A program made the position numbers and the translations under genes. From positions 1 through 64,000 of the forward strand of contig CAIMMM010000166.1 in NCBI GenBank assembly GCA_903842575.1: a stretch of DNA of 64,000 nt. The letters are read 5' to 3'. Source of the DNA: an uncultured Bacteroidota bacterium. GTDB taxonomy: Bacteria; Bacteroidota; Bacteroidia; Flavobacteriales; Flavobacteriaceae. The notes under the pieces were generated by a model, which ran no database searches, was not told the DNA's origin, and saw nothing but the letters and a program-made list of their open reading frames with translations. Shown piece by piece: positions 36,429 to 45,674 of this stretch (within the stretch, counting starts at the first letter, position 1; every line of letters begins with the position of its first letter).

Positions 36429-37463
36429 ATGGAAAAACTGATTCCTTTTACAATATCTGACTTAGCCAAGCTTACTAGCCACCGAAGTGGTGAGGTAAAA
36501 TTTGGCGAAAAAATGATTACCATTCCAAAAGAAGAAAACAAAATTGAATTTCTAAAAAAAAGTGATGCAAAATATGTCCTTTTTGGAATCCCCGAAGATG
36601 TGGGCGTTCGTGCCAATTTTGGTCGTCCAGGAACAGCCTCTGCGTGGGAAAGTGCCATTAACAGTATTGCCAATATTCAACACAATCGATTTTGCAAAGG
36701 AAGTCAAATCATTATTTTGGGCACATTGGATGTATCCGAAGAAATGGAGGAAGCCAAAGATTTGGACTTTCATTTAACTACAGACCGTCAAAAACTAAAT
36801 ACTTTAGTTGAAAACATAGATAAAGAAGTCGTACATATTGTCACTTCCATTATAAAATGCGGTAAAACACCTATCATTATTGGTGGCGGACACAACAATG
36901 CTTACGGCAACATTAAAGGAACTGCTTTAGGATTGGGCAAACCTATAAACGCCATCAACTTTGATGCGCATTCCGATTTTAGAATCCTGGAAGGAAGACA
37001 CAGCGGGAATGGCTTTTCCTATGCGTATGAAGAAGGATTCTTGAAAAAATATTTCATTTTTGGACTGCATGAAAATTATACCTCCAAAAACGTATTGGAT
37101 ATCTTAAAGAAAATTGAAGACCGCGTAACTTTTAATACTTATGATGAAATAAAAGTTAGGCAGGAGAAGAACTACCAACAAGAAATGAATACCGCTTTGG
37201 AATTCATAAAAAATGATGCCTACGGAATTGAAATTGACTTAGATTCGCTACCCAACATTGCCACCAGTGCTATGACCATGAGTGGTTTTTCGGTGGAAGA
37301 ATTGCGACAGTTTATTTCCTTTTTTGGCAAAAACCCCAACGCCGCCTATTTGCATATCTGCGAAGGTGCTCCCGAACTGGGAGAAGAAAAAAACAACCAC
37401 CTCATCGGAAAATTAATTGGCTACCTGATTACTGATTTTATTAAGTCGAGAAAAGAGGTCTAG
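36429..37463 (+). CDS. hutG: Formimidoylglutamase, arginase-fold family
   Basis: The 344-residue protein is an arginase/agmatinase-fold metallohydrolase. Metal ligands appear in IIGGGHNNAYG, NFDAHSDFR and IEIDLDSLP, the last a shortened form of the usual SxDxDxxDP. With hutI nearby, the likely reaction is hydrolysis of N-formimino-glutamate to glutamate and formamide, the last step of histidine breakdown. The N-terminal 60 residues differ from agmatinases, as is usual for this flavobacterial branch. The specific substrate rests on synteny, the fold on motifs. Confidence 0.87.
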   Translation: MEKLIPFTISDLAKLTSHRSGEVKFGEKMITIPKEENKIEFLKKSDAKYVLFGIPEDVGVRANFGRPGTASAWESAINSIANIQHNRFCKGSQIIILGTLDVSEEMEEAKDLDFHLTTDRQKLNTLVENIDKEVVHIVTSIIKCGKTPIIIGGGHNNAYGNIKGTALGLGKPINAINFDAHSDFRILEGRHSGNGFSYAYEEGFLKKYFIFGLHENYTSKNVLDILKKIEDRVTFNTYDEIKVRQEKNYQQEMNTALEFIKNDAYGIEIDLDSLPNIATSAMTMSGFSVEELRQFISFFGKNPNAAYLHICEGAPELGEEKNNHLIGKLIGYLITDFIKSRKEV

Positions 37464-37492
37464 AAAGGGAATATTCATTTGATTTTTGACTT

Positions 37493-37524
37493 TTGCCATT
37501 TGACGAACAAAAACCCTATCTTTG
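37493..37524 (+). promoter_or_regulatory. Promoter of the DEAD-box helicase gene
   Basis: TTG (37493-37495), a 21-nt spacer and TATCTTTG (37517-37524) match the consensus. The leader is about 26 nt. Confidence 0.65.
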
Positions 37525-37556
37525 ACCCGACTTGCACTTAATCGTAAGTCTATTTT

Positions 37557-38810
37557 ATGTTATTCGAAGATTTATCATTATCCAAAAGTATCCAGAGAGC
37601 CGTTTATGAAGAAGGATACACCACTCCAACACCTATTCAGGAAAAATCCATTCCGATAATTTTAGCGGGAAAAGATTTAGTGGGTTGTGCCCAAACAGGT
37701 ACCGGGAAAACAGCCGCTTTTGCTATTCCCATTATACATAACCTTCATAGAATGATAGGTTCGTCCAAAAAAATGAAAGACATCCGTTGTTTGGTGGTAA
37801 CGCCAACACGCGAATTGGCGGTTCAAATTGGCGAGAGTTTTGACACCTATGGGAAATATACCAACCTGAGACAAGTTACCGTTTTTGGTGGTGTTTCTCA
37901 AGTTCCCCAAGTAGATCAGTTGAAAAAAGGAATTGATATTCTGATTGCGACGCCAGGAAGATTATTGGATTTACACAAACAAGGTTATATCGATTTCGAT
38001 AACCTGCACTATTTGGTTTTAGACGAATCGGATTTGATGCTCGATATGGGTTTTATCAATGATGTTCGAAAGATTGTGAAATTAGTACCGTCAAACCGTC
38101 AAACGCTTTTGTTTTCGGCAACGATGCCAATGGCAATTCGGGAATTGGCAGACACTTTTTTAAACAAGCCCGAATATGTATCGGTAACTCCTGTTTCATC
38201 GACTGCCGAAAAAATTGAGCAACATATTTATTTTGTCGACAAAGAAAACAAACGCAGTTTACTTTATCATTTGATTCGAAATGAAAACCTAAAAGATGTT
38301 TTGGTTTTTGTGAGAACCAAACACGGTGCGGATAATGTGGTAAAAGCATTAAAAAAGCACGGTGTCATTGCGGAAGCCATTCACGGTGACAAATCGCAAA
38401 ATGCGCGACAACGCGTTTTGGACAGTTTTAAAAACAAAGAAATTACCGTTTTGGTAGCAACCGATATTGCAGCTAGAGGAATTGACATTGAAAGTTTGCC
38501 TTATGTTATCAATTTTGATTTGCCTAATATTCCAGAAACCTATGTGCACCGAATTGGAAGAACAGGACGTGCTGGAAATGGCGGAATTTCGATTTCATTT
38601 TGTGCCAAAGATGAAGAACCTTACTGGAAAGACATTCAGAAATTGATAAAAGTGGATGTGAAAACGATAAAAGACCATCCTTATCCTTGGTCCAATGCAG
38701 CACCAGATCCAGAAGCAAAACCCGATTTGAGAAATAAAAATAAGCCGCAAGCTGAAAACAATTCTAGAAAATCGGAAGCATCCAAAAAGAATAAAAAACG
38801 TTGGTATTAA
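37557..38810 (+). CDS. DEAD-box RNA helicase, RhlE-like
   Basis: The 417-residue protein has the two RecA domains of ATP-dependent RNA helicases. Motifs in order: Q motif TPTPIQEKSIP, Walker A QTGTGKTA, PTRELAVQ, TPGRLLDL, motif II as DESD (VLDESDLMLDMGF), SAT, FVRTKHGA, DIAARGID and HRIGRTGRAG. Motif II is DESD instead of DEAD; the DExD pattern is kept, so ATP hydrolysis should be possible. The basic tail (about 380-417) ends KKNKKRWY. It probably remodels structured RNA or ribosome precursors, with RhlE as nearest group. Its stop overlaps that of the converging histidine kinase. Confidence 0.93.
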   Translation: MLFEDLSLSKSIQRAVYEEGYTTPTPIQEKSIPIILAGKDLVGCAQTGTGKTAAFAIPIIHNLHRMIGSSKKMKDIRCLVVTPTRELAVQIGESFDTYGKYTNLRQVTVFGGVSQVPQVDQLKKGIDILIATPGRLLDLHKQGYIDFDNLHYLVLDESDLMLDMGFINDVRKIVKLVPSNRQTLLFSATMPMAIRELADTFLNKPEYVSVTPVSSTAEKIEQHIYFVDKENKRSLLYHLIRNENLKDVLVFVRTKHGADNVVKALKKHGVIAEAIHGDKSQNARQRVLDSFKNKEITVLVATDIAARGIDIESLPYVINFDLPNIPETYVHRIGRTGRAGNGGISISFCAKDEEPYWKDIQKLIKVDVKTIKDHPYPWSNAAPDPEAKPDLRNKNKPQAENNSRKSEASKKNKKRWY

Positions 38811-38824
38811 TCAACGTTTTTTTT
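38793..38824. terminator. Bidirectional terminator formed by the ends of two converging genes
   Basis: AAAAACGTTG (38794-38803) and CAACGTTTTT (38812-38821) form a 10-bp stem whose 8-nt loop contains the overlapping stop codons of the helicase and kinase genes. T runs follow in both directions. The arms are coding on both sides. Confidence 0.85.
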
Positions 38825-41014
38825 ATGAAGTTGATTGGAAATAACTTGAAATAATTTAGTAGGTTCAAATGGTTTCACAATAATATCGTTCATTCCAGCT
38901 GAGAAAGCTTCTTCCGCTATTTCTTGTTGGTCAAAAGCCGTAAGTGCTATAATTGGAATGGTGATTCCTTTTGCTCTAATTTTTCGAGTAGTTTCAAAAC
39001 CATTAATTAAAGGCATATTGATATCCATTAAAATAATATCAAACATTTCTCTGTCCAATGCTGCCATTGCAGCATAGCCATCATCAACTATAGTAGATTT
39101 TAAATTACTTTTATCAATGATTTTTTTGGTTACCATTTGATTGATTTTATTGTCTTCAACAACTAATATATTAAACAATTGTCCGTCGGATAAATCAACA
39201 GTTATATTATTAATAATCTCTCTTGATTTTTCTTCATCAAACTCAAAACCTATTGTAAACGTAAAAGTAGTTCCAATATTTTCTTGACTTTCTAAATGAA
39301 TTTTGCTGTTAAAAAGTTCAATTAATCTTTTCACAATGGACAAACCCAATCCGGTCCCTTGATAATCTTCTTCCTTTCGCTCTATTTGAACGAATTTATC
39401 AAAGATTTTTTCTTGGTCTTCTTTTGCAATACCAATTCCGTTGTCGGATACTTTAAAGGTGATATAGTTCATTGTTCCTTCGGTACGATCTAAATCAGCA
39501 CAGATTGTAACAATTCCGTTTTTGGTAAACTTTAAAGCATTCCCTACCAAATTCATAATAATTTGAGACAAGCGCAATTTATCACCAATTAAGAATTCAG
39601 GAATAGCCGTGTCAATTTCAACTACAAGCTCATTATTTCCGCGGTTGCTAATAAAATACAAAGAATTTTTAATTGTAGTGATTTCGTCTGTTAAATTAAA
39701 AATCAAATTTTCTAAAACGATTCTTTTTTCTTCAATTTTATTGATTTGCAATATATCATTTACTAAAGAAAGCAAATATTTAGCAGAGAATTTTAACGAA
39801 ATTAAATGAGGGCTATTAGCAAGTTCTTTATGCTCGTCTAATAAAATATTAGTTATACCAATTACTCCATAAAGAGGAGTTCGCAATTCGTGAGTAATTG
39901 TTGATACAAATTGTGTTTTTAATTGGGAAGCTTCTTCCGCCTTTTCATTTGCCAGTTTCAATTCCTCATTGGTACTTTTTAATTTCAAGTTGGCAATTTC
40001 TCTGTTTTTAACATTCTTGTAAAGTGTCAATAACAATAAAATTAGAAAAATAAAAACTACTACAAATAAAACAACAATTAACTTTGATTTCTTTAAGATA
40101 TTTTGTTGAAGTTTCATTTCTCCTTCAATTTTCACAATTTGCCTTTTGTATTCGTCCAATTCAATATGAATCCCTACTGTTTTAATTTTTTCAATTTTTT
40201 CTTCACTAAATATTTTATCCTGCAATGAATCATGAATTGACAAATAATAATTGGCTTTTTTGAAGTTTTTTAGTCTTTTATAATGTTTTGAATAATCATA
40301 ATATACATTACAAATTGAAGAAGCAGCTATTGCTGATTTATTTTGCATCCCAAAGGCGATTGCTTGATTAAAATATTTTTCAGCATTAATAGTATCTCCC
40401 AAATGACTATAATAAGAGCCATAACTATTGGATAATGAAATTTTTGCCTCAAGGCTTCCTTTTTTTGTTACATACTTACTGCAATGATGAAGAACTTCAA
40501 TCCCTTTATTATATTCTTTATTAGCAAAATAAGCTCGTGAAATATTTAATTGAGTAGAAGCAATCGCAACAGAATCTTTAATCTTTACACAATAAAACAA
40601 AGCGGTTTTATAATATTTAATAGCGGTTTTAAAATCACTTAATTTATAAGAATAAAAGTTTCCTAAATTAAAGTAAACGCTATTTTGTACGGTATCGTTT
40701 TGGGATAAATTGGCATGTTTTAAAGCTTTAGCAAAATAAGACGAAGCCTGTTTTACATCTAAGTACTCTTGAAAATTTAGGGCAATAATATTGTATGCTC
40801 TGGAAATTGATGCTTGATCATTTATTTTATATGCTTCTGAAAGGGCTTTTTTTGCAAGAATCAATGATTTTTCACATTCCAAATTATAAAAATATTCATC
40901 CGATTTGGATAACATATTCTTAATTTCTTTTTTTGTTGGAGTTGTATTTTGAGAAAAACTAATCTGAAAAAGGAATAGTAGAAAAAAAAATAAGATGGAT
41001 TTATTACTTTTCAC
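38807..41014 (-). CDS. Hybrid sensor histidine kinase with periplasmic TPR domain
   Basis: The 735-residue protein has a signal peptide (about 1-21), a periplasmic region of tetratricopeptide repeats (about 30-290), one membrane helix (about 312-333), a coiled linker, a HisKA domain with the phospho-accepting histidine in STITHELRTPLYG, an ATPase domain (NALKFTKNG, DNGIGI, GTGLGLSI) and a C-terminal receiver domain (about 608-728) with the acceptor aspartate in ILMDINMPLING. No DNA-binding domain is present, so it must pass phosphate to another protein. The TPR sensor suggests it detects a protein or peptide partner; the signal is unknown. No partner regulator gene is adjacent. Confidence 0.92.
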   Translation of the reverse strand: MKSNKSILFFFLLFLFQISFSQNTTPTKKEIKNMLSKSDEYFYNLECEKSLILAKKALSEAYKINDQASISRAYNIIALNFQEYLDVKQASSYFAKALKHANLSQNDTVQNSVYFNLGNFYSYKLSDFKTAIKYYKTALFYCVKIKDSVAIASTQLNISRAYFANKEYNKGIEVLHHCSKYVTKKGSLEAKISLSNSYGSYYSHLGDTINAEKYFNQAIAFGMQNKSAIAASSICNVYYDYSKHYKRLKNFKKANYYLSIHDSLQDKIFSEEKIEKIKTVGIHIELDEYKRQIVKIEGEMKLQQNILKKSKLIVVLFVVVFIFLILLLLTLYKNVKNREIANLKLKSTNEELKLANEKAEEASQLKTQFVSTITHELRTPLYGVIGITNILLDEHKELANSPHLISLKFSAKYLLSLVNDILQINKIEEKRIVLENLIFNLTDEITTIKNSLYFISNRGNNELVVEIDTAIPEFLIGDKLRLSQIIMNLVGNALKFTKNGIVTICADLDRTEGTMNYITFKVSDNGIGIAKEDQEKIFDKFVQIERKEEDYQGTGLGLSIVKRLIELFNSKIHLESQENIGTTFTFTIGFEFDEEKSREIINNITVDLSDGQLFNILVVEDNKINQMVTKKIIDKSNLKSTIVDDGYAAMAALDREMFDIILMDINMPLINGFETTRKIRAKGITIPIIALTAFDQQEIAEEAFSAGMNDIIVKPFEPTKLFQVISNQLHKKNVD

Positions 41015-41065
41015 AAATGATTATTATAGCGTTGCAATCATGGACATTAAATATTGCTTAAAAGT

Positions 41066-41096
41066 AAAAAAAAATCCTGATTAACTCAGGATTTTT
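41066..41096 (-). terminator. Terminator of ettA
   Basis: ATCCTGA (41074-41080) and TCAGGAT (41086-41092) form a 7-bp stem; on the minus strand the run after it is nine T. Confidence 0.85.
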
Positions 41097-41107
41097 ATCT
41101 ATTTAGA

Positions 41108-42802
41108 TTAGTTTCTAATCAATTTTCTATACTTCAAACGTTTTGGTGTCAAATCGCCACCCAAGCGTTTCTTCTTATTTTCTTCATAATCAGAAAAACC
41201 GCCTTCAAAATAATACACTTCAGAATTGCCTTCGAAAGCTAAAATATGTGTGCATATTCTATCTAGAAACCATCTGTCGTGAGAAATTACAACAGCACAG
41301 CCAGCAAAGTTTTCCAATCCTTCTTCCAAAGCACGAAGCGTGTTAATGTCCAAATCATTTGTTGGTTCATCCAATAATAAAACATTACCTTCTTCTTTCA
41401 GAGTCATGGCAAGATGCAAACGGTTTCGTTCCCCACCTGAAAGCATGGACACTTTTTTATTTTGTTCGCCACCGCCAAAATTAAAACGAGATAAATAGGC
41501 TCTCGAATTTACTTGCTTTCCTCCCATCATTATTAATTCCTGACCATCGGCAAAATTTTCCCAAATAGATTTTTCAGGATTAATATTAGAATGTGCTTGA
41601 TCAACATAGGCAATTTTAACGGTGTCGCCAATTAAGAACTCGCCACTATCGGCTTTTTCTTCACCCATTATCATTCTAAAAATGGTGGATTTACCAGCGC
41701 CATTTGGTCCAATAATTCCAACAATTCCAGCTTGTGGCAAAGTGAAATTTAAATTGTCATATAATAATTTATCTCCATATGCTTTGGAGACATTCTTTGC
41801 TTCAATAACATTGGTTCCTAATCGAGGGCCATTTGGAATATAAATCTCTAAATTTTCATCTAATTGTTTTTGATCTTCATTCAAGAGTTTGTCATAGTTT
41901 TGTAAACGTGCTTTTTGTTTGCTTTGTCTCCCTTTGGCACCTTGACGTACCCAATCTAACTCCCGTTCTAAAGTCTTTCTACGTTTGGAAGCTACTTTCT
42001 CTTCCAAAGCCATACGCGATGATTTTTGTTCCAACCAAGAAGAATAGTTTCCTTTCCAAGGAATGCCTTCTCCTCTATCTAATTCCAATATCCAGCCTGC
42101 AACGTTGTCAAGGAAATATCTATCATGGGTTACAGCTATTACTGTCCCAGCATATTGTGCCAAATGTTGTTCTAACCAAAGGACACTTTCTGCATCCAAG
42201 TGATTCGTTGGTTCGTCTAAAAGCAATACATCTGGTTGTTGCAACAACAATCTGCAAAGCGCAACTCTTCTGCGTTCACCTCCCGATAAATTTTTGATAG
42301 GAGTATCACCTTCTGGAGTACGCAATGCATCCATGGCAATTTCTAATTTAGTGTCTATTTCCCATGCACCAAGCGCATCAATTTTATCTTGTAAATCCGC
42401 TTGACGGTCCATGAGTTGTTGCATTTTATCTGCATTTTCATATACTTCAGGCAAACCAAAACTATCATTAATTTTGTTGAATTCATCTAATACTGCCATA
42501 GTTTCGGCAACACCTTCTCGAACAATTTCAATAACGGTTTTACTATCATCCAATTGTGGATCTTGTTCTAAATAACCAACAGTGTAACCCGGTTGAAAAA
42601 CAACATCACCTTGGTAATTTTTATCTACGCCAGCAATAATCTTCAATAAAGAAGATTTTCCCGAACCATTTAATCCTAGTATACCAATTTTAGCTCCGTA
42701 AAAGAAACTCAAATAAATATTCTTCAACACTTGTTTATCACTGCTTGAGTAGGTTTTACTCAACTTTTGCATCGAAAATATTACTTTCTTATCATCTGAC
42801 AT
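41108..42802 (-). CDS. ettA: Energy-dependent translational throttle protein, ABC-F ATPase
   Basis: The 564-residue soluble protein has two ABC ATPase domains joined by the interdomain linker that touches the ribosomal P site. Walker A motifs are GLNGSGKSS and GPNGAGKST; both ABC signatures are LSGGER, followed by LLLDEPTNHLD and LLLDEPTNDLD. The arm insertion (about 95-140) and the basic linker (KVASKRRKTLERELDW) have the EttA size rather than that of antibiotic-resistance ABC-F proteins. EttA binds the ribosomal E site and gates early elongation according to ATP/ADP level. It is a single gene with a strong promoter and terminator. Confidence 0.94.
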   Translation of the reverse strand: MSDDKKVIFSMQKLSKTYSSSDKQVLKNIYLSFFYGAKIGILGLNGSGKSSLLKIIAGVDKNYQGDVVFQPGYTVGYLEQDPQLDDSKTVIEIVREGVAETMAVLDEFNKINDSFGLPEVYENADKMQQLMDRQADLQDKIDALGAWEIDTKLEIAMDALRTPEGDTPIKNLSGGERRRVALCRLLLQQPDVLLLDEPTNHLDAESVLWLEQHLAQYAGTVIAVTHDRYFLDNVAGWILELDRGEGIPWKGNYSSWLEQKSSRMALEEKVASKRRKTLERELDWVRQGAKGRQSKQKARLQNYDKLLNEDQKQLDENLEIYIPNGPRLGTNVIEAKNVSKAYGDKLLYDNLNFTLPQAGIVGIIGPNGAGKSTIFRMIMGEEKADSGEFLIGDTVKIAYVDQAHSNINPEKSIWENFADGQELIMMGGKQVNSRAYLSRFNFGGGEQNKKVSMLSGGERNRLHLAMTLKEEGNVLLLDEPTNDLDINTLRALEEGLENFAGCAVVISHDRWFLDRICTHILAFEGNSEVYYFEGGFSDYEENKKKRLGGDLTPKRLKYRKLIRN

Positions 42803-42861
42803 TTTAACTATATGTTTTTGTTAATTAATATTTTATACCATTATAGGTATTAATAAGGCTG

Positions 42862-42891
42862 CAAAGATAGTTCTAAATAAAAAGAACGCAA
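42862..42891 (-). promoter_or_regulatory. Promoter of ettA
   Basis: On the minus strand TTG (42891-42889), 19 nt and TATCTTTG (42869-42862) match the consensus fully. The leader is about 52 nt. Confidence 0.78.
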
Positions 42892-42954
42892 AAGAGGATA
42901 CTGAAATTGTAATTAAAAACACCCCATTATTTAAAGTTGTGAACTTGTTTCCTT

Positions 42955-45672
42955 CTAATTTTTATAACTCCCTTTGCTCTTGCGAATATGTACGGCAACC
43001 ACTTTATATTCGGGACAAAGCGCTTCGCTGTCATGTTCATCGCTAGTAATAATATTTAACATCAAGTCTGGAAAATGGAAAGTGGTGCTCAAAATACCTG
43101 GCTTTACTTCGTCGGTAATTTTCGCTTTTATATCTACTTTTCCTCGAGGAGATGTAACACAAACCATATCACCATTAGTAATAAAGTGTTGTTGTGCATC
43201 GGATGGATGAATTAGCAAGACATCTTCTGTTAGAATTTCTACATTACCCGTTCTTCTAGTCATTGTGCCAGAATTGTAATGTTCTAATTCTCTGTTGGTG
43301 GTGATAATGTATGGAAATTTCGTTTTGTTCTCAACGGTTTCATTCGACTCCTGATAGTCAAAATAATGAAACTTCCCTTTTCCATTTTGGAAAGTTTCTA
43401 GATGCAAAATTTCAGTATCTATCCCACCTGTTTTTACAGGCCATTGCTTACCATTGATTCCTAAATTATCCCATTTTGCACCAGCAAAGAAAGGAACAAT
43501 TTTGGAAATTTCTTCAAGCATCGTGTCTGGTTCAAAAGGCGCTTGGGCATAACCCATTTTATTCATAATATCCACCATAATTTGACCGTCAGATTTTGTG
43601 CCTTCTATTGGTTCTACTACTTTATTCACCCGCTGAATGCGTCTTTCACCATTGGTAAAAGTGCCGCTTTTCTCTAAAAATGAAGCGCCCGGCAAAATAA
43701 CCGTTGCATATTTTGCCGTTTCCGTTATGAATAATTCTTGTAATACAAGTAATTCTAGGTTTTCCATGGCGGCAATTACTTTGTTGGTATTCGGATCGGT
43801 TTGAACAACATCCTCTCCCATCAACCAAAGAGCTTTTAGATTACCATCTATTGCGGAGTCAAACATTTCTGGAATTTTCAATCCTTTTCCTATTGGGATT
43901 TTTCTATCATAAAAAGCCTCATATTGCTTATTAATTTCAGGATCGTAAGCGTTCATGTAACCAGCTCCTTGGTGTGGCTGACACCCCATGTCGGCGGCTC
44001 CTTGCACGTTGTTTTGTCCCCGAAGTGGGTTTACACCAACCCCTTTTCGCCCAATATTCCCAGTAATTAGTGCCAAATCCGAAATAAGCATCACCGTGAA
44101 TGACCCTTGCGAATGTTCGGTAACTCCTAATCCATGGAATGACATTGCGTTAGGCGCTTTGGCATATGCTATGGCAGCGGCTCTAACCAAATTCTTATCC
44201 ACTCCAGTTATTTCTTCTAAATCAGTAATGTTAAGTTTCAAGATTTGATTGCAAAAATCATTGTACCCTTCGGTACGATTTTCTATAAATGATGTATCTT
44301 CCAATCCTTCGGCGATAATGTAATAAAGCATCATGTTCAACAGCGCTACGTTGGTTCCAGGTTTCAATTGAAGATGATAGGTAGCATATTTTGCTATTTC
44401 TATTCTTCTAGGATCAATCACTATAGACACTTTTCCCTTCATAGCAAATTGCTTCAACTTAGCTCCTGTAACAGGATGTGCATCAGTAGGATTAGCGCCG
44501 ATAACTAAAATACAATCGGTATGTTTAATATCTTCAATAGAGTTGGTTGCTGCCCCTGTTCCAAAGGCACGTTGCATTCCAATAGCAGTTGGAGAATGAC
44601 ACACACGGGCACAGCAATCGATGTTATTGGTGCCTATGACGGCACGAATAAATTTTTGCATCAAATAATTTTCTTCGTTGGTGCAACGAGCGGATGAAAT
44701 TCCAGCGATGGCATCAGCCCCATGTTTTTGTTTGATTTCAATAAGTTTGGTAGCAATAAAATCATAAGCTTCATCCCAAGTAGCAGGTTCCAACTGTCCA
44801 TTTCTTCTAATTAGTGGTGTTTTTATTCGGTCTGGATGATTGTAAAAAGAAAAAGCATACCGTCCTTTTAAGCACGTATGACCTTCATTTACTTCCGCAT
44901 TATAGGGTGCTTGAATTGATTTTACTTTCCCGTTCACAACTGCAACTTCTAAATTACAACCCACGCCACAATACGTACAAATGGTTCTCACTTTTTTATC
45001 AGCAACAATTGATTTTGATTCAAAAATATCAGATATAGCGGAGGTTGGACAAGCTTGGGCGCAAGCACCACAACTCACACAATCGGAATCAAAAAAGGTG
45101 CTTTCGAAACTCTTTACAATATGGCTATCAAAACCTCTACCAGCCATACTAAGAACAAATTCACCTTGCACTTCGTCGCAAGCTCTTACGCATCGGAAAC
45201 AATTGATACATTTTGAAAAATCGGAAGTCATGTAGGGATGACTTAAATCTTTGGTTTTGTCAAGATGATTTTTACCTTCTGGATAACGTACATCTCTTAT
45301 GCCTACTCGTGCCGCAACGGTTTGCAACTCACAATTGTTATTGACTTCGCAAGTAAGACAATCCAAAGGATGATCGGTAAGAACCAACTCAACAATATTC
45401 TTACGTAATTTTTTTATTCGATCACTATCGGTATATATATAAGAATTGGGAATCACAGGCGTATGACAAGATGCTTGTGCTTTTGCAACACCATTTTCAA
45501 CCAAAGCAACATCGACACTGCAAACTCTACAGGAACCAAAAGGCTCTAGATTGGGTGCATCACATAAGGTTGGAATCCAATCTTGACCTAAATGTCTTCT
45601 AACAAATTGAAGGATGGTTTCTCCATCTTTGAAAGCGAATTGTTTATCGTTTATATGGGCTACTTGCATCAT
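42955..45672 (-). CDS. fdsA: Molybdenum formate dehydrogenase, catalytic (alpha) subunit
   Basis: The 905-residue protein oxidises formate to CO2 (or the reverse). In order: a NuoG-like 2Fe-2S domain (CRVCSVD and CHTP cysteines), a His-Cys 4Fe-4S segment (HPLDCLTCEVNNNC), two ferredoxin-type clusters (CINCFRCVRAC and CVSCGACAQAC), the 4Fe-4S site CTYCGVGC of the catalytic part, then the bis-MGD molybdopterin domain and a C-terminal molydopterin-binding domain. The molybdenum ligand is cysteine in ARVCHSPT, where E. coli FdhF has selenocysteine. No Tat signal exists, so it is cytoplasmic. It is last in a gene run after fdsB; the accessory fdhD and Moco genes lie upstream. Confidence 0.94.
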   Translation of the reverse strand: MMQVAHINDKQFAFKDGETILQFVRRHLGQDWIPTLCDAPNLEPFGSCRVCSVDVALVENGVAKAQASCHTPVIPNSYIYTDSDRIKKLRKNIVELVLTDHPLDCLTCEVNNNCELQTVAARVGIRDVRYPEGKNHLDKTKDLSHPYMTSDFSKCINCFRCVRACDEVQGEFVLSMAGRGFDSHIVKSFESTFFDSDCVSCGACAQACPTSAISDIFESKSIVADKKVRTICTYCGVGCNLEVAVVNGKVKSIQAPYNAEVNEGHTCLKGRYAFSFYNHPDRIKTPLIRRNGQLEPATWDEAYDFIATKLIEIKQKHGADAIAGISSARCTNEENYLMQKFIRAVIGTNNIDCCARVCHSPTAIGMQRAFGTGAATNSIEDIKHTDCILVIGANPTDAHPVTGAKLKQFAMKGKVSIVIDPRRIEIAKYATYHLQLKPGTNVALLNMMLYYIIAEGLEDTSFIENRTEGYNDFCNQILKLNITDLEEITGVDKNLVRAAAIAYAKAPNAMSFHGLGVTEHSQGSFTVMLISDLALITGNIGRKGVGVNPLRGQNNVQGAADMGCQPHQGAGYMNAYDPEINKQYEAFYDRKIPIGKGLKIPEMFDSAIDGNLKALWLMGEDVVQTDPNTNKVIAAMENLELLVLQELFITETAKYATVILPGASFLEKSGTFTNGERRIQRVNKVVEPIEGTKSDGQIMVDIMNKMGYAQAPFEPDTMLEEISKIVPFFAGAKWDNLGINGKQWPVKTGGIDTEILHLETFQNGKGKFHYFDYQESNETVENKTKFPYIITTNRELEHYNSGTMTRRTGNVEILTEDVLLIHPSDAQQHFITNGDMVCVTSPRGKVDIKAKITDEVKPGILSTTFHFPDLMLNIITSDEHDSEALCPEYKVVAVHIRKSKGSYKN

Positions 45673-45674
45673 AA

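Noticed and set aside
41833-42297. Plus-strand open frame of 154 codons
   Set aside because: It lies wholly antisense within ettA, shows no domain and has Ser/Val/Phe-rich composition typical of the antisense of an ABC ATPase.
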